Source of the DNA: JAWWOL01 sp963797535
GTDB lineage: Bacteria; Actinomycetota; Actinomycetes; JAWWOL01
Direction: 5' to 3'
Assembly (NCBI GenBank): GCA_963797535.1
Contig: CAWCPQ010000005.1
Coordinates: forward strand, 434,001-498,000
DNA length: 64,000 nucleotides
The translations under genes and the position numbers were made by a program. The notes beneath the pieces are model-generated. The model was not told the DNA's origin, searched no databases, and saw nothing but the letters and a program-made list of their open reading frames with translations. This document shows, piece by piece, positions 28,392-37,250 of the stretch. The first letter of the stretch is position 1. Each line of letters starts with the position of its first letter.

Positions 28392-29494
28392 TCCGTTCGA
28401 ACTCGCTGGCCACTCGTGGTCAGCAGCGGCTGCATGTGGAGGTGTTCGACGGCCTCACGGCCCTGAAGCTGGCGAGCACCGCTCTGCAGTCGCTGGCCGT
28501 GCAGTGCGACGTGACGGTGACCGGCTGCATGCCGTGGATCATCGCCTCGGCCGAGGCTGCCATCGGCTTGGGAACGGCTGAGCACGTCTGGGCGCTCGTG
28601 CTGAGCGACGACGAGGGCGATCCCTGCGCCGCAGCCGTACTGCTCGAGTCGCGCACACCGGCGGGACACGCGTTGCGGTTGGCCGGCGCAGAAGGCGGCT
28701 ACCGCACGTCGATGCTCGCCTCGGACGACGACGCCGCGGCCTCGCTCGCCGAAGCGCTGGTCGCCCGGCTGCGCGACCGCCAGCAAACCTTCACGCTGGC
28801 CCTCGGCCCGGTCGACCGGCAGGACGCCGTGATCGAGCGGCTGAGCACCGCCCTGCCGGACTGGTCGATGGATGGCTCCAACGAGGTGCCGATCGTTCGC
28901 CGGTCGGGCCCGCCGGAGGCGACGGAGTATCTCAGCCCGAGCGTTCGCCGGACCCTGCGCAAGGTGCGCAACCGGCTCGACAGCGACGGCATCGAAGCCA
29001 CGCTCGCGTTCACCCGCGAACGGCACCGGATCCTGCGTCTGCTGCCCGGCATGTCACTGGCGTACCGCGACCGCGACGAGGCCCACGGGGTGGGCAGTGC
29101 CTACCTTGCTGCGACGAGTGGACTCAGTGCCGAGGAGGCACCCGGCTGGCCGCTGTTCGCTGCCCGGCTCAAGGCGCTGGCCGGCCAAGGCGGCATGGAA
29201 GTGGCGACCCTGCACCTCGACGGGCAGCTCGCGGCGTACGTGGTCGGGTTCGACGACGGGCACGCCTACCGGGTCATGGACGGCCGCTTCGTCAGCTCCT
29301 GGGCGCGCTACTCCCCCGGCCGGCTGCTCGAGACCGCGGTGCTGCAACGGATGATCGACGACCCGAGCAAGAACACGTTGGACTGGATGACGTCGGTGGC
29401 GCCGGAGAGCCTGCTGGCCGTCAACCATGTCGAGCGCGTCGTCACCCTGCGGTCCAGGGTCGAGGCGTTCAGCACGCAGCGCACCTTCGGCTGA
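28388..29494 (+). CDS. GNAT/FemAB-like acyltransferase coupled to the GGDEF-EAL gene
   Basis: 368 residues, soluble. The C-terminal half resembles the BioF2/FemAB-like GNAT fold: SVRRTLRKVRNRLDSDG near 185, a repeated strand pattern around QLAAYVVGFDDGHAYRVMDGRF and SPGRLLETAVLQ, where many such enzymes bind acyl-CoA or aminoacyl donors. GTG at 28388 overlaps the GGDEF-EAL stop by 4 nt after a G-rich ribosome site. Likely an effector or co-regulated enzyme of surface polymer modification; this is inference from coupling. Confidence 0.7.
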   Translation: MIRSNSLATRGQQRLHVEVFDGLTALKLASTALQSLAVQCDVTVTGCMPWIIASAEAAIGLGTAEHVWALVLSDDEGDPCAAAVLLESRTPAGHALRLAGAEGGYRTSMLASDDDAAASLAEALVARLRDRQQTFTLALGPVDRQDAVIERLSTALPDWSMDGSNEVPIVRRSGPPEATEYLSPSVRRTLRKVRNRLDSDGIEATLAFTRERHRILRLLPGMSLAYRDRDEAHGVGSAYLAATSGLSAEEAPGWPLFAARLKALAGQGGMEVATLHLDGQLAAYVVGFDDGHAYRVMDGRFVSSWARYSPGRLLETAVLQRMIDDPSKNTLDWMTSVAPESLLAVNHVERVVTLRSRVEAFSTQRTFG

Positions 29495-29502
29495 CCCGCA
29501 CC

Positions 29503-29898
29503 TCAGGCGCTGGCGGACACCTCGAACCAGACGGTTTTGCCGTACGGGTCGTCCCGCACTCCCCAGCGGGCGGCGAGCTGCTGGACGATGGCGATGCCGC
29601 GCCCGTCGAGGGCGTCGGTGTCCTGCTCGAGCCGTTGCGGGTGACGCGAGTTGTCGTCGGCGACCTCAACGTGCAGCCGTCCCGGTGAGGTGGTGACGCG
29701 GATCCGGGCCTCGCTGCGGCCGTGGATGAACGCGTTGGTGACAGCCTCGCTGGTCAGCAGCACGGCAGCCTCGCAGGCGGCCTCGTCGAAGCCGAGGGTG
29801 TCGCAGTGCTGGCGGACGAATGCCCTGGCCCTGCGTACCTCCGCGAGGTCCTGGTGCAGGACCAGCATGGTCCCCGGACCTGTCCACTGCTCACCCAT
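29503..29898 (-). CDS. ATP-binding anti-sigma/serine kinase-like protein (HATPase_c, RsbW type)
   Basis: 131 residues, essentially one HATPase_c domain: N-box TSEAVTNAFIHG near residue 58, G1 VEVADDNS near 85 and GRGIAIVQQLAARWG near 105. Such single-domain proteins act as anti-sigma factors or anti-anti-sigma kinases in actinomycetes. ATG at 29898 overlaps the stop of the upstream small gene by 8 nt; GTG at 29913 is an alternative. Confidence 0.85.
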   Translation of the reverse strand: MGEQWTGPGTMLVLHQDLAEVRRARAFVRQHCDTLGFDEAACEAAVLLTSEAVTNAFIHGRSEARIRVTTSPGRLHVEVADDNSRHPQRLEQDTDALDGRGIAIVQQLAARWGVRDDPYGKTVWFEVSASA

Positions 29899-30097
29899 TG
29901 CGGCGCTGTCCACGCGCTGACTCCACTTGCTGCCACCGCAGCGCGCGCAGCGCCACGTCGTCTTCCGTGGTCTCGCCGGTGGCGCCCGGCTCAAGCACAA
30001 CGACGTGATCGGTGCGTACGGTTCCCGGCCCGCGGCCGAGCAGGTCGGGCTCCGCGGTGAGCAGCCGCGCGACGGCGGTGGCCGGGACGTCACTCAT
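29891..30097 (-). CDS. Small protein preceding the RsbW-type gene, unknown function
   Basis: 68 residues, acidic middle, no membrane segment (MSDVPATAVARLLTAEP...). ATG at 30097 has no Shine-Dalgarno, but TACCTT 6 nt upstream suggests a leaderless start. The stop overlaps the HATPase start, so the two form a coupled pair; a partner of the HATPase protein is plausible. No family recognised. Confidence 0.55.
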   Translation of the reverse strand: MSDVPATAVARLLTAEPDLLGRGPGTVRTDHVVVLEPGATGETTEDDVALRALRWQQVESARGQRRNG

Positions 30098-30103
30098 GAC
30101 CCG

Positions 30104-30109
30104 AAGGTA
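30104..30109 (-). promoter_or_regulatory. -10 box for leaderless small-protein/HATPase mRNA
   Basis: On the minus strand TACCTT ends 6 nt before the ATG at 30097, with no ribosome site. No good -35 box is seen, as is common for leaderless actinobacterial promoters. The rest of 30110-30230 holds a 7-bp inverted repeat GCCGGCC ... GGCCGGC (30189-30220) that may end the clpB transcript. Confidence 0.45.
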
Positions 30110-30230
30110 CCCCCTACCCACTGTGGCGAGAGCGTCACTCGGCGCAATTGCCCCCGGCGCGTCGCGGATCGGCTCCGCGGTCACAGCAGCCGGCCCTGTT
30201 CGCACGCGTCGGTGGCCGGCCAGCCATCGC

Positions 30231-32849
30231 TCACGCGGTCGGGGGGGCCGTGGCCGCTGTGACGGTCAGGGCAGTGCCGTCCTCGTCCAGGTCGACAAGG
30301 ACCCGGTCACCGTCGCGGATCTCGTCCCCGATCAAGGCACGCGCGAGCTGGTCCCCGATGGCCGACTGCACGAGCCGGCGTAGCGGCCTGGCGCCGTACA
30401 TCGGGTCGAAGCCGGTCAGCGCCAGCCACTCCTCGGCCGCGGGGCTCACCTCGAGCACGATCCTGCGGTCGGCAAGACGTCTGGCCAGCCGGTCGACCTG
30501 GAGACCGACGATCCTGGTCAGCTCCTCGGTGCCGAGAGCCTCGAACACGATGATGTCGTCGAGGCGGTTGAGGAACTCCGGCTTGAACGCCGACCGCACC
30601 ACGTCCATGACGGCGTCGTAGCGCTCGTCGTCGTCGAGCGCGGGGTCGGAGATGAAGGCCGAGCCCAGGTTGGACGTGAGGATCAAGATCACGTTGGTGA
30701 AGTCGACCGTACGACCCTGGCCGTCAGTGAGCCTGCCGTCGTCGAGCACCTGGAGCAGCACGTCGAACACGTCGGGGTGCGCCTTCTCGACCTCGTCGAG
30801 CAAGACCACGCTGTACGGCCTGCGGCGGACGGCCTCGGTGAGCTGGCCGCCCTCCTCGTAGCCGACGTAGCCGGGCGGCGCGCCGACCAGGCGGGTCACC
30901 GAGAACTTCTCGGAGTATTCGCTCATGTCGATGCGGATGATGGCCTTGTCGTCGTCGAACATGTAGCTGGCCAGGGCCTTGGCGAGCTCGGTCTTGCCGA
31001 CGCCGGTGGGGCCGAGGAACAGGAACGAGCCCATCGGCCGGTCGGGGTCGGCGACGCCGGCCCTGGACCGTCGCACGGCATCGGACACGGCGCGAACAGC
31101 TTCGGTCTGGCCGATGACCACCTTGCTGAGCTCGTCCTCCATCCGCAGCAGCTTGGCCGTCTCGCCCTCGAGCAGTCGCCCGGCCGGGATGCCGGTCCAG
31201 GCGGCGACCACATCGGCGATGTCGTCCGGTCCGACCTCCTCCTTCACCATGGGCGCGGCCGCCAGCTCGGTCTCGGTGCTGGCGGCGGCCGCCTCGAGCT
31301 CCTTCTGCGCCGCGGGGATGTCGGCGTACATCAGCCGGCTGGCGGTCTCGAAGTCGCCGTTGCGTTGGGCCTTCTCCACCTGCATCTGCAGCTCGTCGAG
31401 CTGCTTCTTGAGCTCACCGACCCGGTTGAGGCCGCCCTTCTCGCGTTCCCAGCGGGCGTTGAGCGAGTTGAGAGTCTCCTGCCGGTCGGCGATCTCGGCC
31501 CGGAGCCGGGCCAGACGCTCCTGGCTGGGGACGTCGTCCTCCTTCTCCAGGGCCAGCTCCTCCATGTGCATCCGGTCGACCGCGCGCTGCAGCTCGTCGA
31601 TCTCGACCGGCCGGCTGTCGATCTCCATCCGCAGTCGGCTGGCGGCCTCGTCAATGAGGTCGATCGCCTTGTCAGGAAGGAATCTCGAGGTGATGTAGCG
31701 GTTGGACAGCGTTGCTGCGGCCACGAGTGCGGTGTCGGCGATCTGCACCTGGTGGTGTGCCTCGTACCGACCCTTCAGGCCGCGCAGGATGCCGACGGTG
31801 TCCTCAACCGAGGGCTCTCCGACGTAGACCTGCTGGAACCGGCGTTCAAGGGCGGGATCCTTCTCGATCCGCTGGCGGTACTCATCGAGGGTGGTCGCGC
31901 CGACCATGCGCAGCTCGCCCCTGGCCAGCATCGGCTTGAGCATGTTGCCGGCGTCCATGGCGCCCTCGCCGGCTCCAGCGCCGACCACGGTGTGCAGCTC
32001 GTCGATGAAGGTGACGACCTCGCCGTCGCTGTCGCGGATCTCGCTGAGCACGGCCTTGAGCCGCTCCTCGAACTCGCCGCGGTACTTGGCGCCTGCGACC
32101 ATCGCGCCCAGGTCCAGAGCGATCAAACGCTTGTTCTTCAAGGATTCCGGCACATCGCCGGCGATGATGCGTTGGGCGAGACCCTCGACGACGGCGGTCT
32201 TGCCGACGCCCGGCTCACCGATGAGGACGGGGTTGTTCTTCGTCCGGCGGCTGAGCACCTGGACGACGCGGCGGATCTCGTGGTCGCGTCCGATCACCGG
32301 GTCGAGCCGACCGGCCCTGGCCGCCTCGGTCAGGTCGACGCCGTACTTGGTCAGGGCTTTGTACGTCGCCTCGGGGTCGGCCGAGGTGACCCTGGCGCTG
32401 CCGCGTACCTGCTCGAAGGCACCGAGCAGCTTGTCCGGCGTGGCTCCAGCCTCCTTGAGCAACGTGGCGACGCCGGCGGACCCCGTACCCCCGTCCCTGG
32501 CGAGCCCGACCAGCAGGTGCTCGGTCGAGACGTATTCGTCGCCGAGGGTGCTGGCGGTGTCCCAGGCAGCGTTCGTGACCGCCAGCGCCTCGCGGGACAG
32601 GTCGGGCGCGGCGACGGTGGAGCCGGTCGCCTTGGGCAGCTTGTCCAGCAGCTGCTGGGTAGCGGCCTGCAGGGCCGGCACGTCGACCCCGGCAGCCTGG
32701 AGCAGGGGAACAGCGATTCCCTCGTGCTGACCGAGCAACGCGGAGAGCAGGTGCACCGGTTCGATCTGCACGTGCCCGGCGGCTGCGGCGCTGCGAGCAG
32801 CGTCGCCCAGCGCCTCCTGGCTCTTGGTGGTCAGCTTGTACGAATCCAT
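30231..32849 (-). CDS. clpB: Chaperone ClpB (Hsp100 disaggregase)
   Basis: 872-residue AAA+ disaggregase that works with DnaK/DnaJ/GrpE to rescue aggregated proteins. Clp N-domain repeats (1-150), first ATPase with GEPGVGKT near 205, coiled-coil M domain with many Glu/Arg around 400-520, second ATPase with GPTGVGKT near 605 and GGQLTEAVRR pore region. Start: ATG at 32849 (MDSYKLTTKSQEAL) fits the family; ATG at 32861 (four residues longer) is closer to AAAGG. No HAIR operator lies in the 59 bp upstream, unlike dnaK. Confidence 0.97.
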   Translation of the reverse strand: MDSYKLTTKSQEALGDAARSAAAAGHVQIEPVHLLSALLGQHEGIAVPLLQAAGVDVPALQAATQQLLDKLPKATGSTVAAPDLSREALAVTNAAWDTASTLGDEYVSTEHLLVGLARDGGTGSAGVATLLKEAGATPDKLLGAFEQVRGSARVTSADPEATYKALTKYGVDLTEAARAGRLDPVIGRDHEIRRVVQVLSRRTKNNPVLIGEPGVGKTAVVEGLAQRIIAGDVPESLKNKRLIALDLGAMVAGAKYRGEFEERLKAVLSEIRDSDGEVVTFIDELHTVVGAGAGEGAMDAGNMLKPMLARGELRMVGATTLDEYRQRIEKDPALERRFQQVYVGEPSVEDTVGILRGLKGRYEAHHQVQIADTALVAAATLSNRYITSRFLPDKAIDLIDEAASRLRMEIDSRPVEIDELQRAVDRMHMEELALEKEDDVPSQERLARLRAEIADRQETLNSLNARWEREKGGLNRVGELKKQLDELQMQVEKAQRNGDFETASRLMYADIPAAQKELEAAAASTETELAAAPMVKEEVGPDDIADVVAAWTGIPAGRLLEGETAKLLRMEDELSKVVIGQTEAVRAVSDAVRRSRAGVADPDRPMGSFLFLGPTGVGKTELAKALASYMFDDDKAIIRIDMSEYSEKFSVTRLVGAPPGYVGYEEGGQLTEAVRRRPYSVVLLDEVEKAHPDVFDVLLQVLDDGRLTDGQGRTVDFTNVILILTSNLGSAFISDPALDDDERYDAVMDVVRSAFKPEFLNRLDDIIVFEALGTEELTRIVGLQVDRLARRLADRRIVLEVSPAAEEWLALTGFDPMYGARPLRRLVQSAIGDQLARALIGDEIRDGDRVLVDLDEDGTALTVTAATAPPTA

Positions 32850-32908
32850 ACGGGCGATCATCTACCTTTCGTTCGGGTGGTGTACCTGCGGCACCAGTAA
32901 CAACACCC

Positions 32909-34267
32909 TCACGGCCGGACATTTTCCCGACCCGGTTGAGCCGCCGGCAGGCTCACCGTTGCGCGAAGCCCGCCCAGAGGAGAGTCGCCCAAAGTGACGT
33001 CGCCGCCGTGGGCCCTGGCGATGGCGCGGGCGATCGCCAGACCCAGACCCGTACCCCCCTCGTCGCGACTGCGCGCAGTGTCGAGCCGGACGAACCGCTC
33101 GAAGACCCGCTCGCGATCCGCCAGCGGCACGCCGGGGCCGTCATCGTCGATGGTAACGATGACCCGCTGGTTCTGTTGTACGGCAGCGGTTCTCACCGTC
33201 GTCGCATACTTTCCGGCGTTGGTCACCAGGTTGTCGAAGAGCCGGCTCAGGGATTGTTCGTCGCCACGAACCTCCAGCGGCGGCGCCTCCAGGTTGAGCA
33301 TCGCGTTGACGTCGACGAGCGCCGAGCCGGTCGGGGCCCCGACGTCGAGACGCGCCAGGAGCAGCAGGTCGTCCGCGATCCGGCGCAGGCGTTCAGCATC
33401 GAGGTAGACGTCCTCGGCGATCACCGGCCACTCCTCGGCGGTGGTCGGGGTCGACAGTGCCACCTCGAGCTGGGTGATCACGGACGCCAGCGGCGACCGC
33501 AGCTCGTGGGCGGCATCGGCGATGAAGGCGCGCTGCTGCTCGCCGGCGCCGTGGACGCGGGCCAGCATCCTGTTGAGGGTGTCCCCGAGACGGGTCAACT
33601 CCTCGGCGCCCTCGGGCACCTCGAGCTGCGGTGCTGTCGGTCCACTGGTCGCCACGACCGCATCGGCGGCGGCCCGAAGCTCATCGACCGGCCTCAGGGC
33701 CGATCCCACAGCGAGCCAGGTGGCAGCGGCAACGGCCAGCAGCACCAAGGGGAGTACGACCAGGATGACGCTGTGCAGCGCGTTCAGAGTGTCGGCAAGG
33801 TCGGAGAACGGGATCGCGACGACGAGGTCCACCGGAGTCCCGTTGAGGTCCACGGTCCGTACGTGGACCCGCAGCGTCGCACCGCCGAGGTTGCTCGTCG
33901 TCGTCGTGTAGGACCGGTCGGTGGCACCGACCTTGTTCTGGTCGATGGGCACGATCTGCACGACCGGCGAGGCACCGGCCGTGGCAGCGAGAACGGTCCC
34001 GGACCGGTCGATGACCTGGGCCAGCGCCGTGCTCCCGCCAGCGGTCGGCAGCGGCGTCGGCAGCTCACCGCTCTCGACCAGTCCGGCCAGGATGTTGGCT
34101 TCCGTACCCGCCACCTTGTCCACGGCGGCCACCCGCTCGGCGACGAAAAGCCTTGCCAGGCCGAAGGACCCGACGAGAAGGCCGACGGCGAGCACCGCCG
34201 TCGCGACGACGGTGACTCGAAGCCGCAGCGACCGGCGGCGCCACCAGCCGGCCGACAACCGCGTCAC
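32909..34267 (-). CDS. Sensor histidine kinase (OmpR-type two-component system)
   Basis: 452 residues: helix near 18-42, extracytoplasmic sensor (~43-165), second helix (~166-190), HAMP, phosphoacceptor AAHELRSPL, then HATPase with NLVTNAGKYA, DDDGPGVP and GGTGLGLAI. ATG overlaps the stop of the response regulator (ATGA). The clpB gene starts about 60 bp downstream on the same strand, so read-through is possible. Likely controls the divergent LolA-like/ABC operon. Confidence 0.93.
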   Translation of the reverse strand: MTRLSAGWWRRRSLRLRVTVVATAVLAVGLLVGSFGLARLFVAERVAAVDKVAGTEANILAGLVESGELPTPLPTAGGSTALAQVIDRSGTVLAATAGASPVVQIVPIDQNKVGATDRSYTTTTSNLGGATLRVHVRTVDLNGTPVDLVVAIPFSDLADTLNALHSVILVVLPLVLLAVAAATWLAVGSALRPVDELRAAADAVVATSGPTAPQLEVPEGAEELTRLGDTLNRMLARVHGAGEQQRAFIADAAHELRSPLASVITQLEVALSTPTTAEEWPVIAEDVYLDAERLRRIADDLLLLARLDVGAPTGSALVDVNAMLNLEAPPLEVRGDEQSLSRLFDNLVTNAGKYATTVRTAAVQQNQRVIVTIDDDGPGVPLADRERVFERFVRLDTARSRDEGGTGLGLAIARAIARAHGGDVTLGDSPLGGLRATVSLPAAQPGRENVRP

Positions 34268-34929
34268 GTCGACGGCACGTCGCGCAGCCGGTAGCCGGCC
34301 CCACGTACGGTCTCGAGGTGCTCGCGGCCGAGCTTGCGACGCAAGTAGCCGGCGTAGACCTCGACCGCGTTGTCGGCAACGTCAGGGGTGTCCCAGACGT
34401 GCGTCAGCAGCTCGGCCTTGGTCACGACGACGCCGGGCCGGCGCATCAGGTACTCGAGCATGGCGAACTCTCGCGCGGTCAGGTCGACCGTGCTGCCAGC
34501 GACCGCCACCGTACGGGCGGCCGGGTCGAGCTCGAGATCACCGACCACGAGGGTGACCGGCCGAGGACCTGCGGTGCGCCGCATCAATGCCCGCAGTCGC
34601 GCCAGCAGGACGACGAACGCGAACGGTTTGACGATGTAGTCGTCGGCGCCGAGATCGAGGCCGTCTGCCTGGTCGTACTCGCCGTCCTTCGCCGACGCCA
34701 GCAGGATCGGCGTCCAGACCCCTTGGGCCCGTAGCCGTTTGGTGATCTCGTAGCCGGAGAGCCCCGGCAGCATGACGTCGAGAACGATCGCGTCGTACGG
34801 AACCTCGCTCGCCATCGTGAAGCCGGTGACTCCGTCGTGGGCAACATCGACGCTGAAGCCGGCATGGGCGAGACCGCGCTGGAGCGCCGCCGCCATGCGC
34901 TGTTCGTCCTCGACGAGGAGTAGCCGCAT
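34264..34929 (-). CDS. Response regulator, OmpR/PhoB family
   Basis: 221 residues. Receiver domain with phospho-acceptor Asp in IVLDVMLPG and Lys in YIVKPFAF; winged-helix DNA-binding domain at the C-terminus with DNAVEVYAGYLRRKLG. ATG at 34929 has GGAGG 7 nt upstream. First gene of the two-component operon, divergent (121 bp) from the LolA-like gene, where it probably binds. Confidence 0.94.
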   Translation of the reverse strand: MRLLLVEDEQRMAAALQRGLAHAGFSVDVAHDGVTGFTMASEVPYDAIVLDVMLPGLSGYEITKRLRAQGVWTPILLASAKDGEYDQADGLDLGADDYIVKPFAFVVLLARLRALMRRTAGPRPVTLVVGDLELDPAARTVAVAGSTVDLTAREFAMLEYLMRRPGVVVTKAELLTHVWDTPDVADNAVEVYAGYLRRKLGREHLETVRGAGYRLRDVPST

Positions 34930-35050
34930 CCCGTCACCTCCGGTCCGTTTCCTGCCCACACCCTAAGGCCGAGCGCACTACCTGTGACCGGGCTGAGAAT
35001 ACGAACGTCATCTGATGGCGATCTGACGCACCGGGCCGATAGTTGCTGGC

Positions 35051-36259
35051 ATGAGCACACTCTTTCGTTCCCGCAGGCTCCGCTGGATCGTTCCGGGCGG
35101 GGTGGCTGCCGCGGTCGCCGTAGCGTCGCTGACTTCTTCCGTCACCGCTTCGGCGTCCGGCCGGCCCAAGCTCCCCGCCCGTACCGCGGCCCAGCTGCTG
35201 GCCACGCTCGAGCAGGCGAAGACGCCGGAGCTCTCCGGCACCGTGGTCGAGACGGCACATCTCGGCATCCCCGACCTGTCGAGCATCACCGGCTCGACCG
35301 GCGGCAACTCCGACCTCTCGCTGCAGAACTTCGTCAGCGGCTCGCACACGTTGCGGGTCTTCTACGGCGGCCCCGACAAGCAGCGCCTGGCACTGCTCGG
35401 CACGCTGTCCGAGAGCGACATCGTGCACAACGGCAAGGACTTGTGGACCTACAGCTCGTCCACGCATGAGGTCGAGCACGGGACCCTGCCGAAGCCCACG
35501 GACATACCGGAGAAGTCCGTGCCCGCCGCCGGCATGACGCCGATGGCCGAGGCGCAGAAGGCGCTGGCCGCGATCGACCCGTCAACCGCCGTCACGATTG
35601 ACCGCACCGCCTACGTGGCCGGACGTTCCTCGTACCAAGTCCTGCTGACCCCCAAGGACAGCCGCTCGCTGATCGGCAGCGTACGCATCGCGCTCGACTC
35701 GGCGACCTCGATGCCGTTGCGGGTGCAGGTTTTCGCAGCCGGAGCAACCAGCCCGGCGATCCAGGTCGGCTTCACCGACGTCCACTTCGGAGCGCCCAAC
35801 GCGTCAGTGTTCGACTTCGTCAAGCCGGCTGGGACGACGGTCAAGCCGCTGTCCAACCCGCTGACGGGTGACCTGCACGCACAAGCCGCGCTCCCGCACG
35901 ACATGAAGCAGATCCGCCGGGGGGCGAAGGCAAAGCTCGCCGCCGGCGCTGCCGAGGCGACGAAGACGGAAACCGCGACCAAGGTGATCGGGACCGGCTG
36001 GACTGCCGTGGTCGAGTCCTCGATGCCCATCGTCTCCGGCTCCGCAGGCCTGCCGAAGGCTCCCGCCGGCTCGGCCCAAGCGCCCGCGCGGAGCAACCTC
36101 AACGGCCTGCTGAACCAGCTCTCCACGCCGGTTGCCGGTGGCCGGGTGATCACCACTGCCCTACTGACCGTCTTGATCACTGACGACGGTCGGGTGCTGG
36201 TCGGACCGGTCAGTACCGCAGCTCTGCAGAAGGTCGCGACCACCGGCAAAGCCCTGTGA
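35051..36259 (+). CDS. Secreted LolA/RseB-like protein
   Basis: 402 residues: signal peptide (basic SRRLRW, hydrophobic core to ~residue 33, cleavage near ASA-SGR). The mature part resembles the LolA/RseB beta-sheet fold (HTLRVFYGGPDKQRLALLG, DLWTYSSSTHEVEH), an Ala/Lys-rich segment near 300, and a conserved C-terminal strand region. Such proteins bind lipid or sense envelope state. No lipobox seen. GATAGT 7 nt before ATG hints at a leaderless start. It is followed 13 nt later by an ABC exporter. Confidence 0.8.
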   Translation: MSTLFRSRRLRWIVPGGVAAAVAVASLTSSVTASASGRPKLPARTAAQLLATLEQAKTPELSGTVVETAHLGIPDLSSITGSTGGNSDLSLQNFVSGSHTLRVFYGGPDKQRLALLGTLSESDIVHNGKDLWTYSSSTHEVEHGTLPKPTDIPEKSVPAAGMTPMAEAQKALAAIDPSTAVTIDRTAYVAGRSSYQVLLTPKDSRSLIGSVRIALDSATSMPLRVQVFAAGATSPAIQVGFTDVHFGAPNASVFDFVKPAGTTVKPLSNPLTGDLHAQAALPHDMKQIRRGAKAKLAAGAAEATKTETATKVIGTGWTAVVESSMPIVSGSAGLPKAPAGSAQAPARSNLNGLLNQLSTPVAGGRVITTALLTVLITDDGRVLVGPVSTAALQKVATTGKAL

Positions 36260-36272
36260 GCGGGAGAAGCGG

Positions 36273-37250
36273 ATGACGACGATCGCATCGGTGACGAGCA
36301 CTCCGCCTCTGTCCGAAGGGCATCCCCTCGCCATCCGCACGGACGGACTGACCCGGCGGTTCGGCCAGCACGTGGCCGTCAACGACGTCAGCCTGTCCGT
36401 CCCGCAGGGCGCCGTCTATGGCTTCCTCGGGCCTAACGGCTCCGGCAAGACCACGACGATCCGGCTGCTGCTCGGCCTGATGAACGCCCACGGCGGCAGC
36501 ATCGAGCTGCTCGGCGGTGCGATGCCATCGGAGGGCGGATCGGTGCTGCCGCGGGTCGGAACGCTGGTCGAGGGGCCAGCGTTTCATCCGTACCTCAGCG
36601 GCCAGGACAACCTGCGCCGCCTCGACGCGTACGACGCCACGACCGACCCGGCCACCTCGCGAGAGCGGATCGGGTCGGCCCTGGACCGGGTCGGCCTGAC
36701 CGCAGCCGCGCGCAAGAACTTTCGCCGCTACTCCCTCGGCATGAAGCAACGGCTCGGCCTCGCTGCTGCGCTGCTGCGCCCGCGGGACCTGCTGATCCTC
36801 GACGAGCCGACCAACGGACTCGACCCCCAGGGCACGCGCGAGGTGCGGTCGCTGATCCGCGAGCTGGCAGGCGACGGGGCGACGGTTCTGGTCTCGAGCC
36901 ACCTGCTGGCCGAGATCGAGCAGGTGGCCACGCACGTCGGCATCATGAGCGCGGGCAGGCTCATGCGCCAGGGCACCCTCGACGAGGTGATCGGCACCGC
37001 AGCCACCCTGGTCCGGGTCGACACCCCGGACGTGGTCCTCGCCTCGTGGGTGCTGGAGCGGCTCGGCCTCGTCGTCGGCGACAAGGGTCCCGATCACGTC
37101 AGCATCATCGCGCCGGCCATGCCCACCGAGGACATCAACGCCTCGCTGGTCAATGCCGGGGTTCCCGTACGCGGACTCATCGCGGAACGACCAACCCTCG
37201 AGGAACTGTTCGTCTCGCTGACCGGGGAGGGTTTCGATGTCGTCAGTTGA
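36273..37250 (+). CDS. ABC transporter ATP-binding protein (drug/lipid exporter type)
   Basis: 325-residue ATPase: Walker A GPNGSGKT, Q-loop, signature YSLGMKQR (variant of LSGGQ), Walker B LLILDEPTNGLDP, switch His in VSSHLL. The C-terminal ~90-residue extension is typical for DrrA/CcmA-like exporters. Overlaps the permease start by 14 nt. Pairs with the ABC-2 permease, likely exporting an antibiotic, lipid or lipoprotein linked to the LolA-like partner. Confidence 0.92.
   Translation: MTTIASVTSTPPLSEGHPLAIRTDGLTRRFGQHVAVNDVSLSVPQGAVYGFLGPNGSGKTTTIRLLLGLMNAHGGSIELLGGAMPSEGGSVLPRVGTLVEGPAFHPYLSGQDNLRRLDAYDATTDPATSRERIGSALDRVGLTAAARKNFRRYSLGMKQRLGLAAALLRPRDLLILDEPTNGLDPQGTREVRSLIRELAGDGATVLVSSHLLAEIEQVATHVGIMSAGRLMRQGTLDEVIGTAATLVRVDTPDVVLASWVLERLGLVVGDKGPDHVSIIAPAMPTEDINASLVNAGVPVRGLIAERPTLEELFVSLTGEGFDVVS

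Noticed and set aside
32935..32958. Possible HAIR-like repeat upstream of clpB (GTTGAGC ... GCTCAC)
   Set aside because: The half-sites are separated by 9 rather than 7 bases, the match is poor, and it lies inside the end of the histidine kinase gene.
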